A DNA stretch of 64,000 nucleotides from positions 2,356,001 to 2,420,000 of the forward strand of contig NZ_CP033969.1 of NCBI RefSeq assembly GCF_003854935.1, in the 5' to 3' direction. This document shows, piece by piece, positions 47,283-56,537 of the stretch. The notes below the pieces were generated by a model that was not told the DNA's origin, ran no database searches, and worked only from the letters and a program-made list of their open reading frames with translations. Both the position numbers and the translations under genes were made by a program. Source of the stretch: Cupriavidus pauculus. GTDB taxonomy: Bacteria; Pseudomonadota; Gammaproteobacteria; Burkholderiales; Burkholderiaceae. Position 1 is the stretch's first letter; each line of letters opens with the position of its first letter.

Positions 47283-47456
47283 TCACTCGAACGATTTGGC
47301 GCTTGGCTCGGCCAATTCCAGCATGCGGCAGATGGCGGCCATATTGCCGACCATCGTGCGGCGCTGGGCGCCCTGGTAGACGCGCACGCCCTTGATCTGG
47401 CGGAACGGTACCGGTTTGACCGGGCGGCGGGAAGCGATGGGATTCGATTGCAGCAT
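47283..47456 (-). CDS. possible 57-residue hypothetical protein
   Basis: The frame from 47456 encodes a basic 57-residue protein (MLQSNPIASRRPVKPVPFRQ) ending in a mixed helical segment, NMAAICRMLELAEPSAKSFE. CGAGG lies nine bases upstream on the minus strand. Composition is protein-like and it sits alone between cupin and lexA, but there is no family match I recognise. Confidence 0.4.
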   Translation of the reverse strand: MLQSNPIASRRPVKPVPFRQIKGVRVYQGAQRRTMVGNMAAICRMLELAEPSAKSFE

Positions 47457-47613
47457 GGCAGCACCTCGTAATTTGCGGTCAGCAGTGGTCCGCACCCGTC
47501 GTCCAGCAAGGACGGGGCGGCATGGGCAAGGCAAAGCGGGTGACCCGGGCAGACGGCCGTGCTGCCGAAGTCTCGGAGACACGGAGGCGCCGTTCTGGCG
47601 TCTCCGCTTGTTG

Positions 47614-48270
47614 CTAGAAACCTGACGATCGAATCAGGCCGACAGCAATACCTTCCAGTGAGAATTCGTCGCGCCCCGAATGGAGCACGATGTTTTCGAA
47701 ATCGGGGTTCTCGGCGATCAGTTCGACGGTGTCGCCGCGTTTCTTGAGTCGCTTGACCGTGACGTCCTCGCCGATGCGGGCCACGACGATCTTGCCGTTG
47801 GCCGCCTCGCTGGCCTTCTTCACGGCCAGCAGGTCGCCATCGAAGATGCCGGCGTCGCGCATGCTCAGGCCGCGTACGCGCAGCAGGTAGTCGGGCCGTT
47901 CGTCGAAGACCGAGGCATCCACCTGGTACTGGCGGTCGATGTGCTCGGCGGCCAGGATCGGGCTACCCGCCGCGACGCGGCCCACCAGCGGCAGCGTCAG
48001 TTGCAGCACCCCCGCCATCGGCAGCGAGAACTGGTCCGAGCGTTCCGAATCGCTGCGCGCCACCTTGAGCCGGATGCCACGCGACGCGCCCGGCGTCAGC
48101 TCGATCACGCCCTTGCGCGCCAGGGCCCGCAAGTGTTCCTCTGCCGAATTGGGCGAGGAAAATCCGAACTCGGCCGCGATTTCCGCGCGGGTCGGCGGGA
48201 AGCCGGTGTTCCGGATCGTGTCGCGGATCAGGTCGAATATCTGCTGCTGCCGGGGTGTCAGGGTCGCCAT
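47614..48270 (-). CDS. lexA: SOS repressor LexA
   Basis: This 218-residue repressor of the DNA-damage response has an N-terminal winged helix (about 1-65) with the recognition segment [20 protein letters not shown]. The self-cleavage site is Ala101-Gly102 (VAAGSP). The catalytic pair is Ser136 ([10 protein letters not shown]) and a Lys near 152 (AVKKASEA). RecA-stimulated cleavage there inactivates it. Two SOS boxes lie immediately upstream, so it represses itself. Confidence 0.97.
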   Translation of the reverse strand: MATLTPRQQQIFDLIRDTIRNTGFPPTRAEIAAEFGFSSPNSAEEHLRALARKGVIELTPGASRGIRLKVARSDSERSDQFSLPMAGVLQLTLPLVGRVAAGSPILAAEHIDRQYQVDASVFDERPDYLLRVRGLSMRDAGIFDGDLLAVKKASEAANGKIVVARIGEDVTVKRLKKRGDTVELIAENPDFENIVLHSGRDEFSLEGIAVGLIRSSGF

Positions 48271-48295
48271 GGTTCGCCGGTCTCGTGCCGAAGCA

Positions 48296-48331
48296 CTGTA
48301 TGTTTAAACAGTATGCTGTGATTTTATACAG
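48296..48331. promoter_or_regulatory. two LexA-binding SOS boxes upstream of lexA
   Basis: CTGT-ATGTTTAA-ACAG (48296-48311) and CTGT-GATTTTAT-ACAG (48316-48331) both match CTGT-N8-ACAG fully. Their centres are 20 bases apart, about two helical turns, which would place two LexA dimers on one face of the DNA. The lexA start codon is 25 bases away. Confidence 0.93.
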
Positions 48332-48491
48332 TATCGTGTGAAGTGCAAGCACAATTTGCGATCCCGGGCAGACACGCGCGACACCCGTTGCCACGCACGG
48401 GTTTTTCACGGGCGCGCGGCGGCGGGCAGGGCAGTTACAATCGGCGCCCACGGCCGCTTGCCTGGCGGCCGCCAATGATCAAGCGTCGCCC

Positions 48492-49505
48492 ATGCCAGAT
48501 TCCTCGCACCCACGTCTTCCGCGTATCGTCGTGCTCGCCACCGGCGGCACTATTGCCGGTTCGTCCGGCAGTCCCGCCAGCAGCGCCCATTACCAGGCCG
48601 CCACCGTGCCGGTGTCCCAACTGGTGCAGGCGGTGCCGCCGCTGGCCGACGTGGCGCGTGTGGAAGCGGAGCAGGTGGCGCAGGTCGATAGCAAGGACAT
48701 GATGTTCGGCCTCTGGCAGCAACTGGCCGAGCGCGTGGCGCACTGGTCGGCGCAGCCTGACGTCGCGGGCATCGTCATCACGCATGGCACCGATACGCTT
48801 GAAGAAACGGCGATGTTTCTGCAGCTCACACAGGCGTGCCCCGTATCGGTGGTGGTCACGGCGGCAATGCGGCCGTCGACCTCGCTGTCCGCCGATGGCC
48901 CGCTGAACCTGCTCGACGCTGTGCGCGTGGCAGCCAGCGCCGACGCATTGGGGCAGGGCGTGCTGGTAGTGCTGAACCAGCAGATCCATGCCGCGCGGGA
49001 CGTGACCAAGGCGCATACGTCGGCCGTGGACGCGTTTGTCTCGCCGATGGCCGGACCGGTCGGCTTTGTCCAAGACGCCTATGTCCGCTTCACGCGACAG
49101 CCGGCCCGGCCGGACGCGGCGCGCTTGCCGGTGCCGACGGCGTGGCCGATGGTCGAGGTCGTTGCCAGCTATGCCCAGCCCGGCCGGGTGGCGGTAGATG
49201 CGCTGGTGGCGGCGGGCGTGGAAGGGCTGGTCGTGGCGGCGGCCGGCAACGGGTCGGTCCACGAGACGCTGGCAGCGGCGCTGGCCGATGCCGCGGCTGC
49301 CGGCGTGGCCGTCGTGCGCAGCTCGCGGACCGGCGCGGGGCATGTGGCGATCCCGGCACGGCCGGCGCCCGACGCAGGCATCTTTGTCTCGGCCGGCGAC
49401 CTCAATGCCTACAAGGCCAGGGTGCTGTTGCTGCTGGCCCTGGCCGCCGACCCCGGCCTGGCTCGCGACGCCGCACGCCTGCAGGCACTGTTTGCGGCGT
49501 ATTGA
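48492..49505 (+). CDS. L-asparaginase
   Basis: This 337-residue enzyme hydrolyses asparagine to aspartate and ammonia. The first catalytic Thr is in VLATGGTIAGSS, and the second set is in ITHGTDTLEETA. The SADGPLNLLDAVRVA block also matches the family. There is no signal peptide, suggesting a cytoplasmic enzyme despite motifs shared with the periplasmic type. A -10-like TACAAT is at 48435-48440. The gene is divergent from lexA. Confidence 0.92.
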   Translation: MPDSSHPRLPRIVVLATGGTIAGSSGSPASSAHYQAATVPVSQLVQAVPPLADVARVEAEQVAQVDSKDMMFGLWQQLAERVAHWSAQPDVAGIVITHGTDTLEETAMFLQLTQACPVSVVVTAAMRPSTSLSADGPLNLLDAVRVAASADALGQGVLVVLNQQIHAARDVTKAHTSAVDAFVSPMAGPVGFVQDAYVRFTRQPARPDAARLPVPTAWPMVEVVASYAQPGRVAVDALVAAGVEGLVVAAAGNGSVHETLAAALADAAAAGVAVVRSSRTGAGHVAIPARPAPDAGIFVSAGDLNAYKARVLLLLALAADPGLARDAARLQALFAAY

Positions 49506-49523
49506 GCCCCCGGCCCGGCAACC

Positions 49524-49553
49524 TTGCGAAGCAGCGGGGTTCCGGGCTATACT
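49524..49553 (+). promoter_or_regulatory. promoter of the rpsF-priB-rpsR-rplI operon
   Basis: TTGCGA (49524-49529) and TATACT (49548-49553) are separated by 18 bases. The leader to rpsF is about 60 bases and carries AAAAGGAG before the start codon. Confidence 0.75.
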
Positions 49554-49619
49554 CGCGGGCTATTCAACCTTGCCGCACCGGACGTGACGCCCGGGTGGCT
49601 CATCCCAAAAGGAGCGTCA

Positions 49620-49994
49620 ATGCGTCATTACGAAATCGTATTTATCGTCCATCCGGACCAGAGCGAACAAGTGCCGGCGATGATCGAGCGTTACAAGCAG
49701 CTCGTCACGTCGCAGAACGGCCAGGTTCACCGCGTGGAAGACTGGGGCCGCCGTCAGATGGCCTACATGATCCAGAAGCTGGCCAAGGCTCACTACGTTT
49801 GCCTGAACATCGAATGCGGCAAGGACACGCTGGCTGAACTCGAGCACGCGTTCAAGTTCAACGACGCCGTGCTGCGTCACCTGATCGTCCAGACCAAGAA
49901 GGCCGAGACGGCGCCGTCGCCGATGATGAAGGAAGTGCAGCGCGAAGAAGCCCGCAAGGCCGCGCAAACGACCACGGAAGGCCAGCCCGCCTGA
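49620..49994 (+). CDS. rpsF: 30S ribosomal protein bS6
   Basis: This 124-residue S6 protein binds S18 on the 30S platform. The family N-terminus [19 protein letters not shown] and the [10 protein letters not shown] block are clear. A good ribosome-binding run, AAAAGGAG, lies upstream. It heads the conserved rpsF-priB-rpsR-rplI cluster. Confidence 0.97.
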   Translation: MRHYEIVFIVHPDQSEQVPAMIERYKQLVTSQNGQVHRVEDWGRRQMAYMIQKLAKAHYVCLNIECGKDTLAELEHAFKFNDAVLRHLIVQTKKAETAPSPMMKEVQREEARKAAQTTTEGQPA

Positions 49995-50014
49995 GCGCGG
50001 ACTGCGGTGCCGCG

Positions 50015-50314
50015 GTGAACCAGCTCCGGCTGACCGCCACGCTGGCCGAGCGCGATACGTTGCGCTACACGCCGGCCGGCATCCCCGTCGTCAACTGCAT
50101 CCTGCAGCATGCCGGCGAGGTGATGGAGGCGGAAACGCCCCGGCAGGTGGAATTCGCGATCGTGGCCATGGGCATTGGCCCCATTGGCCAGCGGCTCGAG
50201 CGCATGCCGCTCGGCACGCTGATCGATTGCGAGGGTTTCCTGGCCCGCAAGCACCGCAACAGCAAGACGCTGGTCTTTCACATCACTCGATGTAAAGCAT
50301 TCGAAAAGGATTGA
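50015..50314 (+). CDS. priB: primosomal replication protein PriB
   Basis: This 99-residue OB-fold single-stranded-DNA-binding protein takes part in replication restart with PriA. The N-terminus NQLRLTATLAERDTLRYTPA and the FHITRCKAFEK C-terminus are typical of betaproteobacterial PriB. It starts at GTG, 20 bases after rpsF, with no strong Shine-Dalgarno, which probably keeps expression far below its ribosomal neighbours. Confidence 0.94.
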   Translation: MNQLRLTATLAERDTLRYTPAGIPVVNCILQHAGEVMEAETPRQVEFAIVAMGIGPIGQRLERMPLGTLIDCEGFLARKHRNSKTLVFHITRCKAFEKD

Positions 50315-50317
50315 ATC

Positions 50318-50596
50318 ATGGCATTCGTCAAACGTGACAACAAGAACAAGAAGCGCTTCCAGCAACAGAACCCGCTGTTCAAGCGCAAGCGCTTCTGCCG
50401 CTTCACCGTGGCTGGCGTCGAACAGATCGACTACAAGGATCTGGACACGCTGAAGGACTTCATCGGCGACAACGGCAAGATCACGCCGGCCCGCCTGACC
50501 GGTACCAAGGCTCACTATCAGCGTCAGCTCGATACGGCCATCAAGCGCGCCCGCTTCCTGGCGCTGCTGCCGTACACCGACCTGCACAAGAACTGA
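50318..50596 (+). CDS. rpsR: 30S ribosomal protein bS18
   Basis: This 92-residue S18 protein has the family block [19 protein letters not shown] and the [15 protein letters not shown]-terminus. The start ATG is three bases after the priB stop, with AAAAGGA inside the end of priB as the ribosome-binding site. Confidence 0.97.
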   Translation: MAFVKRDNKNKKRFQQQNPLFKRKRFCRFTVAGVEQIDYKDLDTLKDFIGDNGKITPARLTGTKAHYQRQLDTAIKRARFLALLPYTDLHKN

Positions 50597-50626
50597 TAGG
50601 CCCAGGACCGCAAGGAGAAATACACG

Positions 50627-51079
50627 ATGCAAGTCATTCTGCTGGAAAAAGTCATCAACCTGGGCAACCTGGGTGACATCGTTCGCGTGAAGGACGGTTA
50701 CGCACGTAACTTCCTGATCCCGACCAAGCGCGCCCGCCGTGCGACGCAAACCGCCATCGCCGAGTTCGAGGTGAAGCGCGCCGAGCTGGAAAAGGCCGCT
50801 GCCGAGAAGCTGGCCGCCGCGCAAGCCGAAGGCGAGAAGCTGAACGGCCTGACCGTCCAGATCACCCAGAAGTCGGGTGTGGACGGCCGCCTGTTCGGTT
50901 CGGTGACCAACGCCGACATCGCCGAAGCCCTGGAAGGCCAAGGTTTCAAGGTGGAAAAGTCGCAAGTGCGTCTGCCGAACGGCCCGCTGAAGGTTGTTGG
51001 CGACTACGCCGTCGGCGTGTCGCTGCACACGGACGTGCTGGTCGACATCACCGTGTCGGTGCTGGGCGACCACGCCTGA
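50627..51079 (+). CDS. rplI: 50S ribosomal protein bL9
   Basis: This 150-residue L9 protein has the N-terminal rRNA-binding domain with [20 protein letters not shown]. It is joined by a long charged helix to the C-terminal domain ([16 protein letters not shown]). The length is standard. AAGGAG precedes the ATG. The operon ends at the terminator from 51133. Confidence 0.97.
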   Translation: MQVILLEKVINLGNLGDIVRVKDGYARNFLIPTKRARRATQTAIAEFEVKRAELEKAAAEKLAAAQAEGEKLNGLTVQITQKSGVDGRLFGSVTNADIAEALEGQGFKVEKSQVRLPNGPLKVVGDYAVGVSLHTDVLVDITVSVLGDHA

Positions 51080-51132
51080 AGCCGTACCCGCGACGAGGCG
51101 CCGGCCCTGGCCGGTGTCTCCGACGCACCCCG

Positions 51133-51163
51133 AAAGGCAGGAGCCACGCTCCTGCCTTTTTTG
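51133..51163 (+). terminator. terminator after rplI
   Basis: AAAGGCAGGAGC (51133-51144), loop CAC, then GCTCCTGCCTTT (51148-51159) and further T residues. It is a twelve-base perfect stem with a U-tract. Confidence 0.9.
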
Positions 51164-51195
51164 TTGGCACGCCGTCCCGCTTCGGTCCGCGCCGC

Positions 51196-51201
51196 TATAA
51201 T
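51196..51201 (+). promoter_or_regulatory. TATAAT element directly before dnaB
   Basis: A perfect TATAAT ends only eight bases before the dnaB ATG at 51210. If used, transcription begins at or within a base or two of the start codon, giving a leaderless mRNA. No Shine-Dalgarno is visible, only a C-run. No good -35 is found. Confidence 0.5.
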
Positions 51202-51209
51202 TGCCCCCC

Positions 51210-52601
51210 ATGAACGCGCCCGCCGCAGATCCCCAACTAGACAGTCTCAAGGTACCTCCGCACTCGATCGAGGCCGAACAATCGGTGCTTGGCGGGCTGC
51301 TGCTGGACAACGCCGCCTGGGACCGCATTGCCGATTTCCTGTCCGAAGCCGATTTCTACCGCTTCGACCACCGGATGATCTTCCAGAGCATCGCCCGGCT
51401 GATCTCCGCCACCAAGCCGGCGGACGTGATCACCGTGTTCGAGATGCTGCAGGTGGCCGGCAAGGCCGAGGAAGTGGGCGGGCTCGCGTACCTGAACTCG
51501 CTGGCGCAGAACACCCCGAGCGCGGCCAATATCCGCCGCTACGCCGAGATCGTCCGGGAACGGTCGGTGCTGCGCAAGCTCGTGACCGTGGCCGACGACA
51601 TCGCCTCGGCCGCGTTCGCGCCGAAGGGCCGCGAGGTGCGCGAACTGCTGGACGAAGCAGAATCCAAGGTTTTTGCGATTGCCGAGGAAGGCTCGCGTGG
51701 CCAGAAGGGCTTCCAGGAAATCCAGCCGCTGCTGACGCAGGTGGTGGAGCGGATCGACGAGCTGTATCACCGGGATACCACCACGGACGTGACCGGCGTC
51801 CCTACCGGCTTCATCGACCTGGACCGGATGACCAGCGGCATGCAGCCGGGCGACCTGATCATCGTGGCGGGGCGCCCCTCGATGGGCAAGACCGCGTTCT
51901 CGCTGAACATCGGCGAGCACGTGGCCGTGGAGCAGGGCCTGCCCGTGGCCGTGTTCTCGATGGAAATGGCGGGCGTGCAGCTTGCCATGCGGATGCTGGG
52001 CTCGGTCGGCCGGCTCGACCAGCACCGGCTGCGTACCGGCCGCCTGCTGGACGAGGACTGGCCGCGCCTGACCCATTCGATCCAGCGCATGAACGACGCC
52101 CAGTTGTTCATCGACGAGACACCGGCGCTGAACCCGATGGAACTGCGCGCGCGCTCGCGCCGGCTGGCCCGGCAGTGCGGGCAGCTTGGCCTGATCATCA
52201 TCGATTACCTGCAACTGATGTCCGGTTCGGGCAGCGGCGAGAACCGGGCCACCGAGATTTCGGAAATCTCGCGGTCGCTGAAAGGGCTGGCCAAGGAGCT
52301 GAATTGCCCGGTGATCGCGCTGTCGCAGTTGAACCGGAGCCTGGAGCAGCGCCCCAACAAGCGGCCCGTGATGTCCGATCTGCGCGAATCGGGCGCCATC
52401 GAACAGGATGCCGACGTCATCCTGTTCATTTATCGCGACGAAGTGTACAACCCCGACTCCCAGGACAAGGGCACCGCCGAAATCATCATCGGCAAGCAGC
52501 GTAACGGCCCGATCGGTACCGTTCGGCTCACGTTCCTGGGTCAATTCACGAAGTTCGACAACTTCAGCGGCGGCCCGGCGTTCTTCGACAACGATACCTG
52601 A
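51210..52601 (+). CDS. dnaB: replicative DNA helicase DnaB
   Basis: This 463-residue hexameric 5'-3' helicase acts at the replication fork. The N-terminal primase-interacting domain begins VPPHSIEAEQSVLGGLLLD. The RecA-like motor carries Walker A GRPSMGKTAF, Walker B IIIDYLQLM, and the DLRESGAIEQDAD block. I used the ATG at 51210; the frame extends three codons further upstream. A role downstream of priB-rplI is conserved across proteobacteria. Confidence 0.96.
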   Translation: MNAPAADPQLDSLKVPPHSIEAEQSVLGGLLLDNAAWDRIADFLSEADFYRFDHRMIFQSIARLISATKPADVITVFEMLQVAGKAEEVGGLAYLNSLAQNTPSAANIRRYAEIVRERSVLRKLVTVADDIASAAFAPKGREVRELLDEAESKVFAIAEEGSRGQKGFQEIQPLLTQVVERIDELYHRDTTTDVTGVPTGFIDLDRMTSGMQPGDLIIVAGRPSMGKTAFSLNIGEHVAVEQGLPVAVFSMEMAGVQLAMRMLGSVGRLDQHRLRTGRLLDEDWPRLTHSIQRMNDAQLFIDETPALNPMELRARSRRLARQCGQLGLIIIDYLQLMSGSGSGENRATEISEISRSLKGLAKELNCPVIALSQLNRSLEQRPNKRPVMSDLRESGAIEQDADVILFIYRDEVYNPDSQDKGTAEIIIGKQRNGPIGTVRLTFLGQFTKFDNFSGGPAFFDNDT

Positions 52602-52753
52602 TCGTTCGTCCGGTACCCCGCAGGACGGTGCAACCCTGTAAAATATTGCGTTTTGATGACAGCTGCCCACGAGGCGGCTGTCATGCCATTTGACCGTCTC
52701 CCCCTTTGCAACACAACCGAGCGCTGCCGTGAGGCGCGCCACAAGGACAGTTC

Positions 52754-53380
52754 ATGTTCGGCCGTTTCATGCCCACCGAGGGCAAGTTCTTCGAGTATTT
52801 CAACCAGCACGCCGACTGCGCGGTCACCGCCGCGCACGAGCTGGAAGCGTTGGTCAATGACCTGCCCAACGCCGAAGGCCATGCCCGCCGCGTGCAGGCC
52901 ACGGAAAAGAAGGCAGACCGTATCACCCACGACACGATCGACCTGCTGCACAAGACGTTCATCACGCCGCTGGACCGCGACGAGATTCACAAGCTCATCA
53001 CGACCATGGATGACATCCTGGACCTGATGGAGGACGTGGCCGAGACCATCTCGCTGTACGACGTCACGCACCTGACCGACGAGGCGCGCCGCCTGGCGAC
53101 GATCTGCGTGCAGTGCTGCGAGGCGGTCAAGATTGCCGTGGGCCTGCTGGAGGACATGGGCAACGCCAGCACGATCCTGAAGACGGCGCAGCAGATCGAC
53201 CAGCTGGAGTCCGAGGCGGACCGCGTCATGCGCTCGGCCATGTCGAAGCTGTTCCGCGACGAGACCGACGTCAAGCGCCTGATCAAGCTGAAGGCCATCT
53301 ACGAGCAACTGGAGTCCATCACCGACAAGTGCGAGGACGTGGCAAACATCATCGAAGGCATCGTCCTGGAAAACGCCTGA
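52754..53380 (+). CDS. DUF47 (PhoU-like) phosphate transport accessory protein
   Basis: This 208-residue all-helical protein is related to PhoU (DUF47/TIGR00153). Acidic metal-binding motifs ExxxD-type recur in TEKKADRITHDTI and LESEADRVMRSAM. It is encoded 13 bases before pit, a widespread pairing in which DUF47 is thought to control or assist the Pit transporter. A -10-like TAAAAT is at 52639-52644. Confidence 0.92.
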   Translation: MFGRFMPTEGKFFEYFNQHADCAVTAAHELEALVNDLPNAEGHARRVQATEKKADRITHDTIDLLHKTFITPLDRDEIHKLITTMDDILDLMEDVAETISLYDVTHLTDEARRLATICVQCCEAVKIAVGLLEDMGNASTILKTAQQIDQLESEADRVMRSAMSKLFRDETDVKRLIKLKAIYEQLESITDKCEDVANIIEGIVLENA

Positions 53381-53393
53381 GGCCCGCACTGGC

Positions 53394-54404
53394 ATGCAGA
53401 CAATACAAATGAGTTTGTGGGTCATCGGCCTGCTGGTCGTGCTGGCCTTGCTGTTCGATTTCATGAACGGCTTTCACGACGCCGCCAACTCGATCGCCAC
53501 CGTGGTGTCCACGGGCGTGCTGAAGCCGCACCATGCGGTGGCCATGGCGGCCATGTGCAACGTGGTGGCGATCTTCATCTTCCACCTGAAGGTGGCGGCC
53601 ACGGTGGGCACGGGCACGGTTGACGTCAATATCGTCGATCATTATGTGATCTTTGGGGCGCTTGTAGGCGCTATCGTCTGGAACGTGATCACGTGGTTCT
53701 ACGGCATCCCGTCGTCGTCGTCGCACGCGCTGATCGGTGGCCTGGTGGGCGCCGCGGTGGCCAAGGCGGGCACGGGCGCGCTGGTCGGCCACGGCCTGCT
53801 GAAGACCGTGGCGTTTATCCTGATCTCGCCGCTGCTTGGTTTCGTGCTTGGCTCGATCATGATGGTGATCGTGGGCTGGACGTTCTTCCGCACGCCGCCG
53901 TCGCGCGTGGACCGCTGGTTCCGCCGCATGCAGCTCGTGTCGGCGTCGTTGTACAGCCTGGGTCACGGGGGTAATGACGCGCAGAAGACCATCGGCATCA
54001 TCTGGATGCTGCTGATCGCCAGCGGCCACTTGGCCGCTGGTAGCGCCGAGCCGCCGATGTGGGTGATCGTGAGCTGCTATGTGGCCATCGGCCTTGGCAC
54101 GCTGTTCGGCGGCTGGCGGATCGTGCGGACCATGGGCCAGAAGATCACCAAGCTGAAGCCCGTGGGCGGCTTCTGCGCAGAGACCGGCGGGGCGATGACG
54201 CTGTTCATTGCGTCGGCGATGGGCGTGCCCGTGTCGACCACGCACACGATTACCGGCGCCATCGTCGGGGTCGGCTCGGCGCAGAAGATGTCGGCCGTGC
54301 GCTGGGGCGTGGCGGGCAACATCGTCTGGGCCTGGGTGCTGACGATTCCGGCTTCGGCGTTCATGGCGGCCATCGCCTGGTGGATCGGCAAGCAGATCCT
54401 CTGA
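53394..54404 (+). CDS. pit: low-affinity inorganic phosphate transporter, PiT family
   Basis: This 336-residue inner-membrane symporter for metal-phosphate has about ten helices. The two PiT signature repeats are visible: NGFHDAANSIATVVSTGVL in the first half and GGNDAQKTIGI in the second. FVLGSIMM-type helices lie between. It is transcribed with the DUF47 gene and ended by a strong terminator at 54450. Confidence 0.95.
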   Translation: MQTIQMSLWVIGLLVVLALLFDFMNGFHDAANSIATVVSTGVLKPHHAVAMAAMCNVVAIFIFHLKVAATVGTGTVDVNIVDHYVIFGALVGAIVWNVITWFYGIPSSSSHALIGGLVGAAVAKAGTGALVGHGLLKTVAFILISPLLGFVLGSIMMVIVGWTFFRTPPSRVDRWFRRMQLVSASLYSLGHGGNDAQKTIGIIWMLLIASGHLAAGSAEPPMWVIVSCYVAIGLGTLFGGWRIVRTMGQKITKLKPVGGFCAETGGAMTLFIASAMGVPVSTTHTITGAIVGVGSAQKMSAVRWGVAGNIVWAWVLTIPASAFMAAIAWWIGKQIL

Positions 54405-54449
54405 AATCACGGGATCGGCCAGATCCCGGCAGCCAGTCGAGCAAGCAAG

Positions 54450-54476
54450 ACACCCGCGCAAGCGGGTGTTTTTTTA
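54450..54476 (+). terminator. terminator after pit
   Basis: ACACCCGC (54450-54457), loop GCAA, GCGGGTGT (54462-54469), then seven T residues. The remaining sequence up to 54704 is more A/T-rich and holds no gene. A GATAAT-like -10 lies around 54555-54560 without a clear -35. Confidence 0.9.
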
Positions 54477-54704
54477 TGTGGCCGGCATCCGCAGAATCCG
54501 TGCGCGACGGTTTTGGCAATCCGTATGACGGACTGAACCCGAATCAAACAATTGATAATACGCGCCAGCAGTATCGGAGTTATCGCATGTAATCCAAGAA
54601 TTTAAGCGCTATAACCGTCTCTATTCATGTCGTGCTTATTAGTCCGGTTGAAATTGGTCCTTCCTCTGTTGGCGACATTTCTGCGAAAACAAAAAGGTGA
54701 ACCC

Positions 54705-56519
54705 ATGATTTTGGAGACTCTGTTTGTCCGCGTGCCGTCGTTGATCGGCATTCGATACTTGTTTCTCGGATTGGTGACGGTCTTGGTGGTCGGCTTGGCG
54801 GGATGCGGCGGCGGCGACAGCAATAGTGCGAGCAATGGCGGTCAGCCCGCGCCAGCCGCCGTGATTTTCACGCTGAGCAGCGATTTGACGACAATTAAAA
54901 CGGGGTCCAGCAATAATGCGGCCACCATTACCGTGTCGGTACGCGATACGAATAATGTGCCGCTGGAAGATGTGGTGGTGGAAATCTCTGCCGATTCCGG
55001 CGAATTTATGAGTTCGCCGACCGTGACCACGGATCGGCGGGGCATGGCCTCGGCAGCGCTGTGGGCCGGTAACGATAAAAGCAACCGGACGATTAATGTT
55101 TCGGCCATTGCCTATCCGGGTGACGATAAGGCGGTCTCGGCCACACCAATCACGGTGGAAACTACGGGCACAACGGTCACGCTGATCGCCCCCAACGAGA
55201 CAGTGGAAATGTTCGATACCGAGGAACTGATCGCGACCGTGACGGATGCGGACGGCTTTCCGGTCACGGACGTCCCGGTGACGCTGACTTCCGCGCTGGC
55301 GGCCCAGATATTCCCGGCCACGTCCAACAGTCTCGATGACGGCACCGCGGGCTTTGGTTACACCGCGATGGTGGCCGGGACCGATACCCTGACCGCCAGT
55401 ATTGCCGGCGCGTCGTCAAGCCTGCCGTTGACCATAACCGAGCTGGATCCGGCTCTCGTCGTCTATTCCATCACGGCGTCCCGCAGCGAGATTCTGTCGG
55501 GCGCGCGGGATAACACCGCATTGTTCACCGTGACCTCGCGCAAGGCGAACGGCGCGATCGTGCCGGCTCAGGCGGTCAATGTCTCCGTCGACAACGGCGG
55601 GGTTTCCAGCATCACGCAGGGCGTTACCGACGCCAATGGCAACCTGCAGTTCGAGGTGGGCTATGGCGCGGACAGGAGCGACCGGCGGCTGACTGTCACC
55701 GTCCAGGGCGGGACAACGACGGCAGATATCCCGATCAACGTTGCCGGAACCACGCTGACCCTGACGCGCGGCGATAGCCTTGAGGCGGGCGGGCCCGGCG
55801 TGCCGTGGACCGTTGCTTTGCTGGACGCCGACGGCGTGCCCATCCAGGACAGCGTGCAGATGGATATTCAAAGCGGCAGTGCGATGCTGAACTATCAGTT
55901 GGACACCATTCTGGAGCCATTGCCCCCGTTGATGCTGGGCGGCGGGGAAGACAATGTCTTCGAACTGGGGCCCACCACGAGGCTGACGGGTTATGGGTTC
56001 ACGATCAAGGCCATCTATGGCTTGGGGCGACAGCAGTCGAATGCGGTGACGACCCGTGTGGTGGCGCCATACCAGACAGACGACAAGGCGACGGTGACGG
56101 CCGATCACGGTACGAACTTCGATAACGTCATCGGCTACGACAGCAGCATCGGGTGGATCGTGCCGGTGCAGGAGAATGCTGTCGGGCCAAGCACACTGGC
56201 GACGCAACCAGGGGGTACCTATGCCGCGATCCAGGTGACCGCCTCCGATCTGACCGGGCAGCCCGCAACGATTGCGCTACGCGGCAGCCGAGCGAATGGA
56301 TGCAGTACCCGCCCGATGCACGGAACCGTTGCCTGCCAGGGATCGAAAAACACCAAATTGCGTATTTGGTACGATCCGGCCGACAACCCGTCGCTACCGG
56401 ACGGCATCTATACAGCGGAGTTTCGCGTCGCCGGTTATCGGCAGACGGACACGGTCACGCCAATCCAGCAATTGACGATCCGGGTCAATATCGCGGTCGC
56501 CAGGGAGATCGTGAACTGA
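54705..56519 (+). CDS. lipoprotein with bacterial Ig-like (invasin-type) repeats
   Basis: This 604-residue exported lipoprotein has a signal peptide ending in the lipobox LAGC (Cys34). A Gly/Ser linker and at least three Ig-like domains of about 100 residues follow, each with patterns such as VTVSVRDTNNVPLEDVVVEI and TDANGNLQFEVGYG. This resembles Big_1 domains of intimin/invasin. The start ATG has AGGTGA upstream; an earlier in-frame ATG at 54627 lacks one. No beta-barrel or transporter lies nearby. Codon use in the first third is more A/T-rich than neighbours, which may hint at transfer. Surface adhesion is only a guess. Confidence 0.82.
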   Translation: MILETLFVRVPSLIGIRYLFLGLVTVLVVGLAGCGGGDSNSASNGGQPAPAAVIFTLSSDLTTIKTGSSNNAATITVSVRDTNNVPLEDVVVEISADSGEFMSSPTVTTDRRGMASAALWAGNDKSNRTINVSAIAYPGDDKAVSATPITVETTGTTVTLIAPNETVEMFDTEELIATVTDADGFPVTDVPVTLTSALAAQIFPATSNSLDDGTAGFGYTAMVAGTDTLTASIAGASSSLPLTITELDPALVVYSITASRSEILSGARDNTALFTVTSRKANGAIVPAQAVNVSVDNGGVSSITQGVTDANGNLQFEVGYGADRSDRRLTVTVQGGTTTADIPINVAGTTLTLTRGDSLEAGGPGVPWTVALLDADGVPIQDSVQMDIQSGSAMLNYQLDTILEPLPPLMLGGGEDNVFELGPTTRLTGYGFTIKAIYGLGRQQSNAVTTRVVAPYQTDDKATVTADHGTNFDNVIGYDSSIGWIVPVQENAVGPSTLATQPGGTYAAIQVTASDLTGQPATIALRGSRANGCSTRPMHGTVACQGSKNTKLRIWYDPADNPSLPDGIYTAEFRVAGYRQTDTVTPIQQLTIRVNIAVAREIVN

Positions 56520-56537
56520 CGCCCGGCCCGGCGGCGG

